This document shows positions 38,204 through 48,574 of a stretch of 64,000 nt of DNA, one piece after another. The notes beneath the pieces were generated by a model. The model was given only the letters and a program-made list of their open reading frames with translations, had not been told where the DNA came from and did no database searches. The DNA lies in the NCBI RefSeq assembly GCF_002887595.1, contig NZ_PEBU01000003.1:1-64000 (forward strand), written 5' to 3'. The first letter of the stretch is position 1; every line of letters begins with the position of its first letter. A program made the translations under genes and the position numbers. Source of the stretch: Bowmanella denitrificans (lineage in GTDB: Bacteria > Pseudomonadota > Gammaproteobacteria > Enterobacterales > Alteromonadaceae).

Positions 38204-40813
38204 TTAGATCTCCCGTTTAATCTCGATAGTTTCGAAAACTTCGATTTGGTCGCCTACGCGCACGTCGTTGTAGTTCTTCACGCCGATACCACACTCCATG
38301 CCGTTACGTACTTCAGACACGTCGTCTTTAAAGCGGCGCAGTGACTCCAGTTCACCTTCGTAGATCACCACGTTATCACGCAGCACGCGGATGGGGGCGC
38401 TACGTTTCACAGTGCCTTCGGTGACCATACAACCGGCGATGGCACCCAGTTTGGGTGAACGGAAGACGTCACGCACTTCAGCCAGACCAATGATCTCCTG
38501 CTTGAATTCAGGGGCAAGCATACCGCTCATTGCACCTTTTACTTCATCAATCAGATCATAGATGACGCTGTAGTAACGCAAATCAATTTCTTCGTTTTCA
38601 ATCATCCGGCGCGCAGTTGCATCAGCACGGACGTTAAAGCCAACGATAATGGCGCCGGAAGCCGCTGCCAGGCTGGCGTCAGTTTCAGTAATACCGCCCA
38701 CACCACTGCCGACGATATTAACTTTCACTTCGTCGGTGGACAGTTTCAGCAATGAATCGCTGATAGCTTCGACCGAGCCTTGTACGTCAGCTTTCAGTAC
38801 AACGTTCAATTCGCTGACTTCACCGGCTTCCATATCGGCAAACATGTTCTCCAGTTTGGCTTTTTGCTGTTTCGCCAACTTCAGTTCACGCTGCTTGGTA
38901 CGACGGGTACTGGCAACTTCACGTGCCTTACGTTCGTCCTGCACGACACGGGCATCATCACCGGCAGCGGGTACGCCAGACAAACCCAGTATTTCAACTG
39001 GTGTAGACGGACCAGCCACTTTGACATCATTACCCTGTTCATCGCGCATAGCACGTACACGGCCATATTCGAATCCACACAACAGGATGTCACCAGCTTT
39101 CAGTTCGCCCTGTTGTACCAGCACTGTGGCCACAGGACCACGACCTTTATCAAGGCGTGACTCGATCACTATGCCTTTAGCCGGACCTTTAGGTACCGCC
39201 TTCAATTCGAGTACTTCGGCCTGCAGGGAAATCGCTTCCAGCAAACTGTCGACACCCATACCGGTTTTGGCAGATACAGGAACAAACTGGTGCTCACCGC
39301 CCCATTCTTCAGAAATCACTTCCAACTGAGACAGTTCGGTTTTTACCCGATCCGGATCGGCACTTTCCTTGTCCATCTTGTTGATGGCAACAATCAGGGG
39401 AACACCAGCGGCCTTAGCATGTTGCACGGCCTCTTTGGTTTGCGGCATCACACCGTCATCGGCTGCCACCACCAGAATAACGATATCGGTGGCTGTCGCA
39501 CCACGGGCACGCATTGCGGTAAAAGCCGCGTGTCCAGGTGTATCCAGGAAGGTGATCTTGCCCAGGTCGGTTTCTACGCTGTAGGCACCGATATGCTGAG
39601 TAATACCACCAGCCTCACCGGCCGCCACTTTGGCGCGACGAATGTAGTCCAGCAATGAGGTTTTACCATGGTCAACGTGACCCATTATCGTCACCACAGG
39701 TGCACGGGTCGTTTTGTCAGACGTGGTATCTTCCGCCAGCAGTTCGTCTTCCAGGGCATTGTTATTAACCAGCTCATATTTATGACCCATTTCTTCTACC
39801 ACCAACACGGCAGTATCCTGGTCTAATACCTGGTTAATCGTGACCATCTCACCCATCTTCATCATGGCTTTGATCACTTCGGTAGCCTTTATGGCCAGTT
39901 TGTTGGCTAATTCACCAACCGTAATTGTTTCGCCTATCTTTACCACACGTTCCACCGGCTGGGCAGGTTTGTTGAAGCCATGCATCAACTCTGCGCCAGC
40001 GTTCTTTTTCTTTTTGGACTTGCGACGGCGTCCGCCGCGCTCGAATTGCATATCCTCTTCGTCTTCCGCTTCCTGAGCGTAACGATTGGAATGCAGGTGA
40101 ACCTCTTCTGATTCACGACGACGGCGACGCTCATCTTCTTCTTTCCAGCGACGCTCGTTTTCTTCAGCCAGCTTGCGGGCTTTTTCTGCCGCCTTCTTAG
40201 CTTCTTTTTCCAGTTTCTTCTGGTTCTCTTCTTCCTGAGCAACCCGAATCTGCTCGGCTTCCTGACGGGCTTTTTCGCGCTCTTCGCGTTCTTCGTCACT
40301 CAGGTTGGTTTCTTTTTCACGCTGTTCCGCTTCGCGGCGTTCACGCTCTGCACGCTCAGCCTCGGCTTTCGCCTTAGCTTCAGCTTCCTTACGAGCTCGC
40401 TCTTGTGCCGCTTTACGCGCTTCTTCCTCGGCAATACGCTGTTCTTCCAAGCGTGCTGCTTCTTCTTCGGCGCGGCGTCTGGCTTCTTCTTCTGCCAGAC
40501 GAGCTTCGTCAGTTTCACTGCGCTTCACGTAAGTACGCTTCTTACGGACTTCCACTTTCACTGACTTGGATTTACCCGCAGTGTTGATACTCAATGTGCT
40601 GGTAGTGCGGCGTTTTAACGTCATGCGTGTTGGTTCTGCATTGCCTGAACCACCATGCTGACGACTCAAGTGGTCCAGCAAGATACGCTTTTCGTCTTCA
40701 TTTACCTGATCGTTTACACGCTTTTCAATGCCAGCATCTGCGAACTGCTGAACCAAGCGGTCAACCGATGTGCCAATATCACCGGCAAGCTTTTCAATGG
40801 ATACATCTGCCAT
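38204..40813 (-). CDS. infB: Translation initiation factor IF-2
   Basis: 869 residues. Delivers initiator tRNA to the 30S P site and hydrolyses GTP. N-terminal IF2_N domain ([20 protein letters not shown]), a long charged Glu/Lys/Arg/Ala coiled region (residues 90-260), then the G domain with [20 protein letters not shown] and NKMDK, and the two C-terminal beta-barrel domains. Size is typical of gammaproteobacteria. The charged linker has low-complexity codons, but nothing suggests a frameshift. The operon partner upstream is nusA. Confidence 0.98.
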   Translation of the reverse strand: MADVSIEKLAGDIGTSVDRLVQQFADAGIEKRVNDQVNEDEKRILLDHLSRQHGGSGNAEPTRMTLKRRTTSTLSINTAGKSKSVKVEVRKKRTYVKRSETDEARLAEEEARRRAEEEAARLEEQRIAEEEARKAAQERARKEAEAKAKAEAERAERERREAEQREKETNLSDEEREEREKARQEAEQIRVAQEEENQKKLEKEAKKAAEKARKLAEENERRWKEEDERRRRRESEEVHLHSNRYAQEAEDEEDMQFERGGRRRKSKKKKNAGAELMHGFNKPAQPVERVVKIGETITVGELANKLAIKATEVIKAMMKMGEMVTINQVLDQDTAVLVVEEMGHKYELVNNNALEDELLAEDTTSDKTTRAPVVTIMGHVDHGKTSLLDYIRRAKVAAGEAGGITQHIGAYSVETDLGKITFLDTPGHAAFTAMRARGATATDIVILVVAADDGVMPQTKEAVQHAKAAGVPLIVAINKMDKESADPDRVKTELSQLEVISEEWGGEHQFVPVSAKTGMGVDSLLEAISLQAEVLELKAVPKGPAKGIVIESRLDKGRGPVATVLVQQGELKAGDILLCGFEYGRVRAMRDEQGNDVKVAGPSTPVEILGLSGVPAAGDDARVVQDERKAREVASTRRTKQRELKLAKQQKAKLENMFADMEAGEVSELNVVLKADVQGSVEAISDSLLKLSTDEVKVNIVGSGVGGITETDASLAAASGAIIVGFNVRADATARRMIENEEIDLRYYSVIYDLIDEVKGAMSGMLAPEFKQEIIGLAEVRDVFRSPKLGAIAGCMVTEGTVKRSAPIRVLRDNVVIYEGELESLRRFKDDVSEVRNGMECGIGVKNYNDVRVGDQIEVFETIEIKREI

Positions 40814-40837
40814 GAGTGCTAGTTCCCCCCGTTGACC

Positions 40838-42331
40838 TTACTCTTCACTGAACCAGACGATATTGCGGGCAGCCATAATCAGCTCAGCCGCCTTTTCTTC
40901 GCCCAGTTCCTCTATATCACTGATTTCATCGACACCCTGCTCGGCCAACCCTTCCAGGTCAGTAATGCCGCGACTGGCCAGAATAAAGGCCACATGTCTT
41001 TCCATACCAGGCAGGTTTAACAGCTCATCCTTAGGCTCGGCATTCTCCAGTGATTCCTCATTTGCCAGCGCCTGAGTCGTCAATGCAGCACGCGCTCGTT
41101 CACGCAGCTCTTCGACCATTTCTTCTTCCAGCCCCTCAATGGACAGCAGCTCAGCAACAGGTACATAAGCAATTTCTTCTAGCGAGGTGAAACCTTCTTC
41201 CACCAACACCGCAGCGAAGTCCTCGTCGATATCCAGTCCCTTAACAAAACGCTGTAACACTTTGGAATTTTCTTCCTCATGCTTGGCATTCAGATCTTCC
41301 ACCGTCATCACATTCAGTTCCCAGCCTGTCAATTGGCTGGCTAAACGTACGTTTTGACCGCTGCGACCGATAGCTTGAGCGAGGTTGTCGGCTTCCACAG
41401 CCACATCCATGGTACGGTTGTCTTCATCAACTACAATGGCAGCCACTTCAGCAGGCGCCATAGCGTTAATCACAAACTGGGCTGGATTCTCATCCCACAG
41501 TACGATGTCAACACGTTCACCGCCCAGCTCGCCAGATACCGCCTGTACCCTTGAACCCCGCATTCCCACACAGGCGCCAACAGGATCCAGACGTTTGTCG
41601 TTGGTTTTAACCGCTATTTTGGCACGTGAACCCGGGTCGCGGGCAGCGGCCTTGATTTCCAGCACTTCTTCGGCTATTTCCGGTACTTCAATGCGGAACA
41701 GCTCTACCAGCATTTCTGGTTTGGAGCGACTAACAAATAACTGGGCGCCACGGGCTTCAGGTTTAATCACATATAACAAGCCGCGTACGCGGTCACCCGG
41801 ACGGAACGTTTCACGCGGCAGCATATCTTCACGGTAAATCACCCCTTCGGCATTGTTACCCAAATCGATGATGATGTTGTCGCGGTTGACCTTCTTGACC
41901 GTGCCGGTCACCAGTTCACCCACACGGTCTTCATATTCGGCCAGCACCTGCGCGCGTTCCGCTTCTCTGACCTTCTGAACGATCACCTGCTTGGCGGTCT
42001 GAGTCGTGATACGGTCAAAGACAATAGATTCAATTTGCTCTTCTACATAATCGCCGACCTGAATATCAGGCTCATCAATTTGTGCTGCAGACAGGGTAAT
42101 TTCAGCAAAAGGGTTTTCCTGAGGCTGATCATCCGGCGTCACTCTCCAGCGACGGAAGGTGTCAAAATCCCCTGTATCGCGATGGATACTGACCCGGACT
42201 TCTATTTCACCTTCATTTTTCTTCTTGGTGGCGCTGGCGATCGCGTACTCCAATGCCTCAAAGATCTTCTCTCTGGGAACTTGTTTTTCATTGGATACAG
42301 CTTCAGCCACTAATAGAATTTCTTTATTCAT
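40838..42331 (-). CDS. nusA: Transcription termination/antitermination factor NusA
   Basis: 497 residues, almost the same as E. coli (495). N-terminal RNA-polymerase-binding domain, S1 domain, two KH domains ([33 protein letters not shown]) and two C-terminal acidic repeats. It regulates pausing, Rho-dependent termination and rRNA antitermination. It follows rimP by 69 bp. Confidence 0.98.
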   Translation of the reverse strand: MNKEILLVAEAVSNEKQVPREKIFEALEYAIASATKKKNEGEIEVRVSIHRDTGDFDTFRRWRVTPDDQPQENPFAEITLSAAQIDEPDIQVGDYVEEQIESIVFDRITTQTAKQVIVQKVREAERAQVLAEYEDRVGELVTGTVKKVNRDNIIIDLGNNAEGVIYREDMLPRETFRPGDRVRGLLYVIKPEARGAQLFVSRSKPEMLVELFRIEVPEIAEEVLEIKAAARDPGSRAKIAVKTNDKRLDPVGACVGMRGSRVQAVSGELGGERVDIVLWDENPAQFVINAMAPAEVAAIVVDEDNRTMDVAVEADNLAQAIGRSGQNVRLASQLTGWELNVMTVEDLNAKHEEENSKVLQRFVKGLDIDEDFAAVLVEEGFTSLEEIAYVPVAELLSIEGLEEEMVEELRERARAALTTQALANEESLENAEPKDELLNLPGMERHVAFILASRGITDLEGLAEQGVDEISDIEELGEEKAAELIMAARNIVWFSEE

Positions 42332-42400
42332 TGCCCTGTTGCCTCACAAAAACTTCCACGTTGCTAGTTGGATGACCTGTTGACTAAGACCCACTTGACG

Positions 42401-42859
42401 TTAGTCGAAGTTAGGAACCAGATTACCTTTCTCAATATTGGCAATGGCCAGTTGATAGGACACGCCATCCACTTCCACGGTCAGAGTGCCGTTTTCACAA
42501 CTGAGCACCTTGCCTTTGAAATTTCTTCTGTTATCCATGGGCATACGCAGCCGCACAGATACCGTTTCGCCCACTACTTTGAGGTAATGCGCTTCTTTAA
42601 ATAATGGCCTGTCCATACCAGGAGACGATACTTCAAGGTCGTACTCCGTGGAGATAGGATCTTCCACATCCAGCACCGCACTGACCTGATGACTCACATC
42701 AGCACAATTGTCCACCGAGATACCATCCGGGTGATCGATATAAACTCGCAGCGTGGAATGCCGACCTGCCCGTACAAACTCGATACCAAGTAACTCAAAC
42801 CCCAAGGCTTCGACTGCCGGGGTTAGCATTTCAGTCAATGTTTGTTCCAGTTTTGACAC
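42401..42859 (-). CDS. rimP: Ribosome maturation factor RimP
   Basis: 152 residues matching Rim[52 protein letters not shown]. It is needed for 30S maturation. The GTG at 42859 is chosen because it aligns with the family start (VSKLEQ) and has GGAG 7 bases upstream; the frame extends further but into the leader. It heads the rimP-nusA-infB-rbfA-truB transcript and is preceded by a structured leader. Confidence 0.95.
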   Translation of the reverse strand: MSKLEQTLTEMLTPAVEALGFELLGIEFVRAGRHSTLRVYIDHPDGISVDNCADVSHQVSAVLDVEDPISTEYDLEVSSPGMDRPLFKEAHYLKVVGETVSVRLRMPMDNRRNFKGKVLSCENGTLTVEVDGVSYQLAIANIEKGNLVPNFD

Positions 42860-42866
42860 AGCCAGG

Positions 42867-42930
42867 CTCCAAAAACAAAAAAAGGGCATCAAGCCCAGAC
42901 ATTTTTCGGGGATTTCTCCCCTGACAATCT
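42867..42930 (-). ncRNA. rimP leader (attenuator-like) RNA
   Basis: Directly upstream of rimP are two hairpins: GGGGA/TCCCC (42908-42921 region) and GGGC/GCCC (42884-42896), the second followed by TTTTTTT and then TTTTT immediately before the GGAG ribosome binding site. Gammaproteobacterial rimP genes are known to carry a conserved leader with a terminator-like stem at this position (an Rfam rimP leader family), and the layout here fits. The regulator is unknown. Confidence 0.6.
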
Positions 42931-43006
42931 ATGTAGCCAAAAACGAGCGACATGCAGACCCAAACGGTAACAGCGTTGCTCAGATTTGGGGACCAAGACT
43001 AACAAA

Positions 43007-43029
43007 AAGCCCCGATTCTAACGGGGCTT
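43007..43029 (-). terminator. Intrinsic terminator-like hairpin inside the rimP 5' region
   Basis: Arms aagccccg / cggggctt with loop attctaa; on the minus strand the stem is followed by TTTTTG. It lies between the promoter (43191-43219) and rimP, so it would act as an attenuator unless bypassed. The exact transcript it stops is not known. Confidence 0.6.
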
Positions 43030-43190
43030 GTCAGGTCTGGATTCTAGTCCAAGTATTGGTTGTCTATGACAACCCGGATGCCTGATAAACAACATCCGAT
43101 GGAGAAAACCAAATTCAGGTTTTCTTCCCCTGATAATCGGGACGTTACTATTCTTTACTAAGAGGGAGCCCGTCCAGATTTCGAGGCGCA

Positions 43191-43219
43191 AGTATAAAGT
43201 TCACGGCAAAGATTTGCAA
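43191..43219 (-). promoter_or_regulatory. Sigma-70 promoter for the rimP operon
   Basis: On the minus strand TTGCAA and TATACT are spaced by 17 bases, oriented toward rimP. This is the best promoter match between the tRNA terminator and rimP. Confidence 0.6.
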
Positions 43220-43278
43220 GTTAAGGCAAATCTCTGGCGATAGCACTCGGCCTCATCAAGTTGCAGTCGGAAAAGTAA

Positions 43279-43308
43279 AAAGCCGACAAGCAAATACTTG
43301 TCGGCTTT
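43279..43308 (-). terminator. Terminator of the initiator tRNA gene
   Basis: Arms aaagccgacaag / cttgtcggcttt around caaata, followed on the minus strand by TTTTTACTTTT; 6 bases beyond the tRNA CCA end. Confidence 0.85.
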
Positions 43309-43313
43309 CTATT

Positions 43314-43390
<77 letters not shown>

Positions 43391-43445
43391 TCTGTAACCT
43401 GTTCTTGGCGGGTCTTGCTTAGCGCCCCGTCTCAAGATGGTGCGT

Positions 43446-43473
43446 ATTATACATAGGCAAAAAGGGTGCGCAA
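43446..43473 (-). promoter_or_regulatory. Promoter of the initiator tRNA gene
   Basis: On the minus strand TTGCGC and TATAAT are spaced by 16 bases, followed by a GC-rich start region (GCACC), the usual sign of a stringently controlled stable-RNA promoter. The -10 lies about 55 bases upstream of the mature 5' end. Confidence 0.65.
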
Positions 43474-43771
43474 GCCCAATTATGAAATATTCATGAAACC
43501 TTGACTCGTTCGCTCAATTAACCAACAAAGCGTATAAACAAACAGCGATTCTGAACAATTAGACCGTAAAAATTGGTTTTTACTTGCAGATTCGAGCGCA
43601 TTTTCCTGTCCGGGCAAATGCTTAATGGTCAAATTAGCAGCAGAGTAACAAAACGAAGTACCAACGAGAATTGATTTCATTAGATAATCCATTGATATTA
43701 AAGAATAATTTCCAAAACACTCGATATTCCACTACACTTAGGCACAGATTTTTCGGCACGGACAGATATAA
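43474..43771. other. Gap between tRNA promoter and bacterioferritin gene
   Basis: No gene is supported here. A 70-codon minus-strand frame (43480-43692) has no recognisable domain and no good ribosome binding site. The stretch presumably holds the bacterioferritin promoter, but I could not identify a clear -35/-10 pair or Fur box. Confidence 0.5.
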
Positions 43772-44239
43772 ATGAAAGGTAATACCCAAATCATCGACGC
43801 CCTGAATCGCCTGCTCGCCAGTGAGCTGACTGCGATGGACCAGTATTTTATCCATTCACGTATGTACCAGGATTTTGGCCTGAACAAACTGTTCGAACGC
43901 ATTGATCATGAGTTTGACGATGAAAAAGGTCATGCAGCCGCGTTGATTGAGCGTATTTTGTTTCTGGAAGGGACGCCGGATATGAGCCAGCGCGATGGCC
44001 TGAATATTGGTCAGGACGTTCCAGCAATGCTACAGGCGGACCTGAACCTGGAATATGATGTACAACGCCTGCTTAAAGATACGATTAAATTATGTGAGCA
44101 AGAGCAGGACTATGTCAGCCGCGATATGCTGACCGGCTTGCTTAAAGATACCGAGGACGACCACGCCTATTGGCTGGAACAGCAGCTTCGTTTGATTAAA
44201 CTGATTGGTCTGCCAAACTATCTGCAGTCACAGATGTAA
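43772..44239 (+). CDS. bfr: Bacterioferritin lacking the heme-ligand methionine
   Basis: 155 residues aligned with E. coli Bfr. Ferroxidase ligands are present: Glu18, Tyr25, Glu51, His54, Glu94 and the C-terminal ExxH (TEDDH). The heme ligand Met52 is replaced by Lys52 (DDEKGHAAAL in place of DEMKHAD). The subunit therefore probably cannot bind heme itself but keeps iron-oxidising ability. It may form mixed shells with a heme-binding partner encoded elsewhere. It stores iron in a 24-subunit shell. The gene stands alone and is convergent with the first glutamine-synthetase gene. Confidence 0.93.
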   Translation: MKGNTQIIDALNRLLASELTAMDQYFIHSRMYQDFGLNKLFERIDHEFDDEKGHAAALIERILFLEGTPDMSQRDGLNIGQDVPAMLQADLNLEYDVQRLLKDTIKLCEQEQDYVSRDMLTGLLKDTEDDHAYWLEQQLRLIKLIGLPNYLQSQM

Positions 44240-44280
44240 TAAGCAGGGCGTGGGAAGCTAAGCCCCCACGCTCTTCGCCA

Positions 44281-45615
44281 TTACACATTCAACAGCAAGA
44301 ATTCACGCTCCCAGGAGCTGATCACTTCGTTGAACGCCTCACATTCATTACGTTTCACCGCACTGTAAGCATAACTGAAGTCTTCACCCAACAGGCTGCG
44401 CAGCGGCTCACATTTATCCAGCAAACGTAGCGCTTCTTCCAGATTGCGCGCCACTTCTATTTCCTGCGTATAGGCATTGCCTTCATTAGCTTGTTGAGGT
44501 TGCAGGTTTTCAGTCAGTCCCAAATAGCCGCAGGCCAGGGTTGCAGCAAAAGCTAAGTAAGGGTTAGCGTCAGACCCGGGCAAACGGTTTTCCACCCTGA
44601 AACCATCCGGTTCACTCTCTGGCACCCGCAGTCCGGTGGTACGGTTGTCATACCCCCAGTCAAAATTAATCGGTGCAGAATTGTCCGGTGTAAAACGCCG
44701 ATAAGAGTTCACATTGGGTGCGAAGAAGCATAACGCGCTGGGGCCATATTTCTGCAGACCGGCAATGTAATTGAAGAACAAGCTGGAATATTTACCGTCT
44801 TTGGTGGAAAAGGCATTGTTGCCACTTTTCCTGTCCACCAGGCTTTGGTGGATATGCATGGAACTACCGGGCTCTCTGCGCATCGGCTTGGCCATAAAGG
44901 TTGCATATACACCATTGGACAGGGCTATCTCCCGCACGACCCGCTTGAACAAGAACACTTCGTCGGCCAGTTTAAGTGGATCGCCATGTAAAAAATTCAC
45001 TTCAAATTGCGCCGCACCAGATTCATGGATCAGGGTATCAATGCCCAGCTCCATTTTTTCACAGTAGTCGTACATCTGATCAATGATCTTCTCAAATTCA
45101 TTAACCGCATCGATGCTGTAACTTTGACGAGCCGATTCACGCCGACCGGAGCGTCCAACTGGTGGCGTTAACTCATAATCCGGATCGGTATTTTGTGCCA
45201 CCAGGAAAAACTCCACTTCTGGGGCCACCACAGGCACCAAATCCCTACTTTGATACAAAGCCAGAATTTTTTTCAGAACATTACGTGTCGACAACGGATG
45301 GGGCTGACCACTGGACAGATAACAATCGTGAATAATCAAAGCAGTACGCTCATCTGCCCAGGGCACTTCGCGAATGGTGCTGGTATCAGGCTCCAGAAAC
45401 ATATCCGAGTCGGTTTCACTGACAATATCATAGTGTTCGCTGGTGTATTCACCGGTTACGGTTTGAATCAGTATGCTTTCAGGTAGCCGGCTTTCCTGTT
45501 TAATAAACTTCTTGGCGGGAATAAATTTGCCTCGGGCATTGCCCGTCATATCCGGCACCAGACATTCAACTTCTGAGATGCGATGGCTGGACAGCCACTT
45601 CTTTACATCTTCCAT
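44281..45615 (-). CDS. puuA: Glutamine synthetase family, gamma-glutamylputrescine synthetase-like
   Basis: 444 residues with the GS beta-grasp (residues 1-110) and catalytic domain: PEVEFFL, HESGAAQFEVNF, MAKPM, GSSMHIHQSL, ENRLPGSDANPY. The type fits PuuA, which joins Glu to putrescine using ATP. CAGGTGAT precedes the start. It diverges from a PuuB-like gene over a 153-bp gap with a palindrome, and is one of two GS-like genes in this cluster. Substrate is inferred from the neighbours. Confidence 0.85.
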   Translation of the reverse strand: MEDVKKWLSSHRISEVECLVPDMTGNARGKFIPAKKFIKQESRLPESILIQTVTGEYTSEHYDIVSETDSDMFLEPDTSTIREVPWADERTALIIHDCYLSSGQPHPLSTRNVLKKILALYQSRDLVPVVAPEVEFFLVAQNTDPDYELTPPVGRSGRRESARQSYSIDAVNEFEKIIDQMYDYCEKMELGIDTLIHESGAAQFEVNFLHGDPLKLADEVFLFKRVVREIALSNGVYATFMAKPMRREPGSSMHIHQSLVDRKSGNNAFSTKDGKYSSLFFNYIAGLQKYGPSALCFFAPNVNSYRRFTPDNSAPINFDWGYDNRTTGLRVPESEPDGFRVENRLPGSDANPYLAFAATLACGYLGLTENLQPQQANEGNAYTQEIEVARNLEEALRLLDKCEPLRSLLGEDFSYAYSAVKRNECEAFNEVISSWEREFLLLNV

Positions 45616-45649
45616 ATATCACCTGTTAGATTGTGCTTATAATTCTATT

Positions 45650-45665
45650 TCGAATTATTATTCGA
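45650..45665. promoter_or_regulatory. Palindrome between the puuA-like and puuB-like genes
   Basis: tcgaat-tatt-attcga, perfect 6-bp arms, in the centre of the divergent gap. It is a good candidate operator for the TetR or PuuR regulator of this region; assignment is open. Confidence 0.45.
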
Positions 45666-45768
45666 TATGCTAGGGTAAAAAGCGCTAATTAACAATATGA
45701 CAATTTACGTCAAAAGCTAACAATTGCGCCATATCGGTATCTGCGCTACTCAACCATTAGAGGCCGGG

Positions 45769-47052
45769 ATGGAAGACAACAAGCAACTTTACTACTTACA
45801 AAGCGCTAACACCCAGGTGCCCTGCCAGACGCTAAACGGTCAGCACAACGTCGATGTCTGTATTGTAGGTGGGGGTCTTACCGGTATATCCACAGCACTT
45901 CATTGCGCCAGACGCGGGCTGAGCTGCATGCTATTGGAAGCCGAACATCTCGGCTACGGCGCCTCAGGGCGTAATGGCGGCCAGGTCAGCCCTGGACAGC
46001 GATTGGATCAAAGTGAGCTGGAAGCCAAGGTTGGCTCTGACGCCGCCGGTAAACTTTGGCAACTGGCATTGGATTCTGTGGATCTGGTGCGTAACCTGAT
46101 TGATCAACATAAAATTGACTGTGACTTTGTGCCCGGCATATTACATACCGCGTTCAAACCCAGTCATGCCAGACACATGCGCGACAATGTGCGCAAGCTC
46201 AACGAGGAATATGGCTACCACGACAAGCGGTTTGTGGATAAAGACGAATTAGCCACCATGCTGGCCAGCCCGCGCTACCACGGGGCTGAATTGGATATGC
46301 GCGCTGGTCACCTGCATCCGTTGAATTTTACTCTGGCCCTGGCCCAGCTTGCCCAGCAAGCAGGCGCGATACTCTGTGAAAAAAGCCGGGTGATCGGCAT
46401 TCGCAGCACTAAACAAGGACTGAACATCCAGACCAGTGCGGGGCAAGTCCAGGCTGACAAGTTGGTTTTAGGTTGCAATGGCTATCTGGGTAAGCTTTTC
46501 CCGAAAGTGGCCGGGAAAATCATGCCTATCAATAATTTTATCGTCACCACTAAGCCTTTGGGTGAACAGCAGGCCCGGGCTCTTATCCGCGATAATGTCG
46601 CTGTGGCCGACTCCAAGTTTGTGATCAATTATTACCGTACTACGGCTGACCATCGCTTACTTTTTGGCGGGGGCGAAAATTATTCTTCCCGCTTTCCGGC
46701 AGATATCCGTGGTTTTGTGCGCCCCTATCTGGAAGAAATCTTCCCACAATTAGCCGGGGTGGAGCTTGAACACGGCTGGGGCGGTACGCTGGCCATTACC
46801 CTGAATCGTATGCCTCACTTTCAATGTCTGGACAATCGTATTTATATTGCGCAGGGCTATTCCGGGCATGGTCTGGCATTGGCCACGCTAGCCGGAAAAT
46901 TAATAGATCAAGCCATTGCCGGGCAGCCTCAGGATTTTAATGCCTTGGCCAGTTACCCGACCCCGACGTTTCCCGGCGGCACCTGGTTGCGATACCCCGG
47001 CTTGGTGGCAGGTATGCTCTACTATGCCATGCGCGATAAATTTGGAAACTGA
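45769..47052 (+). CDS. puuB: FAD-dependent oxidoreductase, gamma-glutamylputrescine oxidase-like
   Basis: 427 residues of the DAO/PuuB family with the FAD motif VGGGLTGISTALHCARRG near residue 30 and ASGRNGGQVSPGQRL next. The C-terminal YSGHGLALATLAG block also matches PuuB. It would oxidise gamma-glutamyl-putrescine to the aldehyde and release H2O2. The ATG at 45769 has GAGGCCGGG upstream; a longer frame starts at 45724. tetR follows after 5 bp. A second paralog lies at 59338. Confidence 0.85.
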   Translation: MEDNKQLYYLQSANTQVPCQTLNGQHNVDVCIVGGGLTGISTALHCARRGLSCMLLEAEHLGYGASGRNGGQVSPGQRLDQSELEAKVGSDAAGKLWQLALDSVDLVRNLIDQHKIDCDFVPGILHTAFKPSHARHMRDNVRKLNEEYGYHDKRFVDKDELATMLASPRYHGAELDMRAGHLHPLNFTLALAQLAQQAGAILCEKSRVIGIRSTKQGLNIQTSAGQVQADKLVLGCNGYLGKLFPKVAGKIMPINNFIVTTKPLGEQQARALIRDNVAVADSKFVINYYRTTADHRLLFGGGENYSSRFPADIRGFVRPYLEEIFPQLAGVELEHGWGGTLAITLNRMPHFQCLDNRIYIAQGYSGHGLALATLAGKLIDQAIAGQPQDFNALASYPTPTFPGGTWLRYPGLVAGMLYYAMRDKFGN

Positions 47053-47057
47053 GCCGC

Positions 47058-47666
47058 GTGAGCAAACCCCTGCAGCCTAGAAACTTACCCAGTCAGAAGC
47101 GCTCCATTGCCCGTCAGGAGCAAATTCTGGAGGTGGCTGGCGAATTGCTTGAAAAGTTGGGACCTGCGGCATTAACCACCATACGCATTGCCGAAGAAGT
47201 GGGTATTTCGGTCGGTACCCTGTATCACTATTTCCCTAATAAGGAAGCAATCTTGCATGCCATGGGGCAACGTTGGCTGCAACAAATGGCCAATACCCTG
47301 ACGCAGGATGAACATTATTCCCCAGCCACTTTGCAGGAGTTTGTTGAGCTGTTTGTCAATCATATGCACCAGTTGTATAGGAAGCAGCGTGGATTGCTGC
47401 ATTTGGTGCAGGGTATGTTCGCCATACCACAATTAATGACGCTGGACGAACAACATGACGAATTGGTCATTAATCACGTAGCCAACAGATTGGAAAAACT
47501 CGGGGTACCACTGCCGCTCAGCGAACGTCAGCGTATTGGCCGGACCTTCCATGAAACCAGTCATGCACTGTTGCTGGTGGTGGTCAATCAGTCAAAACCC
47601 AGGGGCAGCAAAACCCTTGAAGAACTCAAGCGCATGCTGCATACCCTGGCACAATCCCTGCCTTAG
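47058..47666 (+). CDS. TetR family transcriptional regulator
   Basis: 202 residues with N-terminal HTH (ILEVAGELLEKLGPAALTTIRIAEEVGISVGTLYHYFPNKEAIL, about residues 20-65) and a ligand domain. GTG start directly after the puuB-like gene, so co-transcribed. Probably controls the divergent puuA-like / puuB-like promoters. Its 3' end overlaps the convergent ureohydrolase gene by 4 bases. Ligand unknown, possibly a polyamine. Confidence 0.88.
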   Translation: MSKPLQPRNLPSQKRSIARQEQILEVAGELLEKLGPAALTTIRIAEEVGISVGTLYHYFPNKEAILHAMGQRWLQQMANTLTQDEHYSPATLQEFVELFVNHMHQLYRKQRGLLHLVQGMFAIPQLMTLDEQHDELVINHVANRLEKLGVPLPLSERQRIGRTFHETSHALLLVVVNQSKPRGSKTLEELKRMLHTLAQSLP

Positions 47667-48565
47667 CTATTTTTTTGGCTGGCCAGCAGATACAACATAT
47701 CGGTAGCCAGGGTCGCAGCCAGTAGACTGGTAATCTGGCTATGGTCATAGGCCGGACACACTTCAACAATATCCATGCCTACCCAGTTGAGCCCCTGCAG
47801 ATTGCGTAACAACTCCAATATAAAGTGCGGGCTGATGCCGCCAATCACCGGCGTGCCGGTACCTGGTGCGAAGGCAGGATCAATACAATCAATATCAAAG
47901 GTCAGATACACAGGGGCATCCCCCATGGTCTGTTTAATCCGCTCGGCAACTTCCAATGCCCTGGCATGCCACAACGCTTCCGCGGGGATAACCTCGAAGG
48001 GGGTTTTGCTGCTGTGGTCGGTACGGATCCCCAGTTGCATCACTTTGCCGTCTAACAGCAAGCCCTGCTCCCTGGCATGATAAAACACGCTGCCATGGTC
48101 AAACTCACTGCCGCCGGAATAATCATCGGTGTGTGCATCAAAATGCAGTAACGCAACCGGTCCGCGTTTGGCCACCATGGCCTGAAGGACAGGTAAAGTA
48201 ACCAGGTGGTCGCCACCAAAGGTAAAGGGAATGGCGCCAAGCTCCATAACCTTGGCAATATGCTCGCGCACCGCCTGCATTGCCCCTGGGGCATCGCCAT
48301 GAGAGAAGTTGACGTCGCCCACATCGGCGACCTTCAGTTTACGGCGCAGTGAAAATTTCCAGGGATGGCGGCGCTGCTCCCATCCCAGGTTGGCTGATGC
48401 CTGGCGAATAGCGGTAGGGGCAAAACGCGCCCCCGGCCGACCAGAGGTAGCAAGGTCAAACGGCACACCGGCAATGACCACGTCGGTATCCTTATCCATT
48501 TTGCTTTTGGACGCGAATACAAATGTGTTAGCTGGCTGATAGAGCGAATAATTGGCGTTGGTCAT
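47663..48565 (-). CDS. speB: Agmatinase/ureohydrolase family protein
   Basis: 300 residues with all Mn-binding ureohydrolase motifs: GGDHLVTLP, HFDAHTDDY and TFDIDCIDPAFAPGTGTP. Most like agmatinase SpeB, which makes putrescine and urea from agmatine. Guanidinobutyrase or related activities share the same fold and are possible in this setting. It follows the second GS-like gene by 9 bp on the same strand and is likely co-transcribed. Gene symbol reflects family, not proven substrate. Confidence 0.82.
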   Translation of the reverse strand: MTNANYSLYQPANTFVFASKSKMDKDTDVVIAGVPFDLATSGRPGARFAPTAIRQASANLGWEQRRHPWKFSLRRKLKVADVGDVNFSHGDAPGAMQAVREHIAKVMELGAIPFTFGGDHLVTLPVLQAMVAKRGPVALLHFDAHTDDYSGGSEFDHGSVFYHAREQGLLLDGKVMQLGIRTDHSSKTPFEVIPAEALWHARALEVAERIKQTMGDAPVYLTFDIDCIDPAFAPGTGTPVIGGISPHFILELLRNLQGLNWVGMDIVEVCPAYDHSQITSLLAATLATDMLYLLASQKNS

Positions 48566-48574
48566 AAATCTGCA

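Noticed and set aside
40305-40532. Ser/Arg/Ala-rich plus-strand frame inside infB
   Set aside because: It is the antisense of the low-complexity charged linker of IF-2.
43030-43190. Second tRNA (Leu) upstream of rimP, as in other gammaproteobacteria
   Set aside because: No cloverleaf arms or T-loop sequence are present in this stretch.
43480-43692. 70-codon minus-strand frame upstream of bacterioferritin
   Set aside because: No recognisable domain, weak start context, and it lies in a gap likely to hold promoter sequence.
43634-43855. Minus-strand frame overlapping the bfr start
   Set aside because: It overlaps a well-supported gene and has no homology pattern.
44251-44272. gcgtggg / cccacgc stem after bfr as a terminator
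   Set aside because: No U-tract follows in either direction, so it was not listed.
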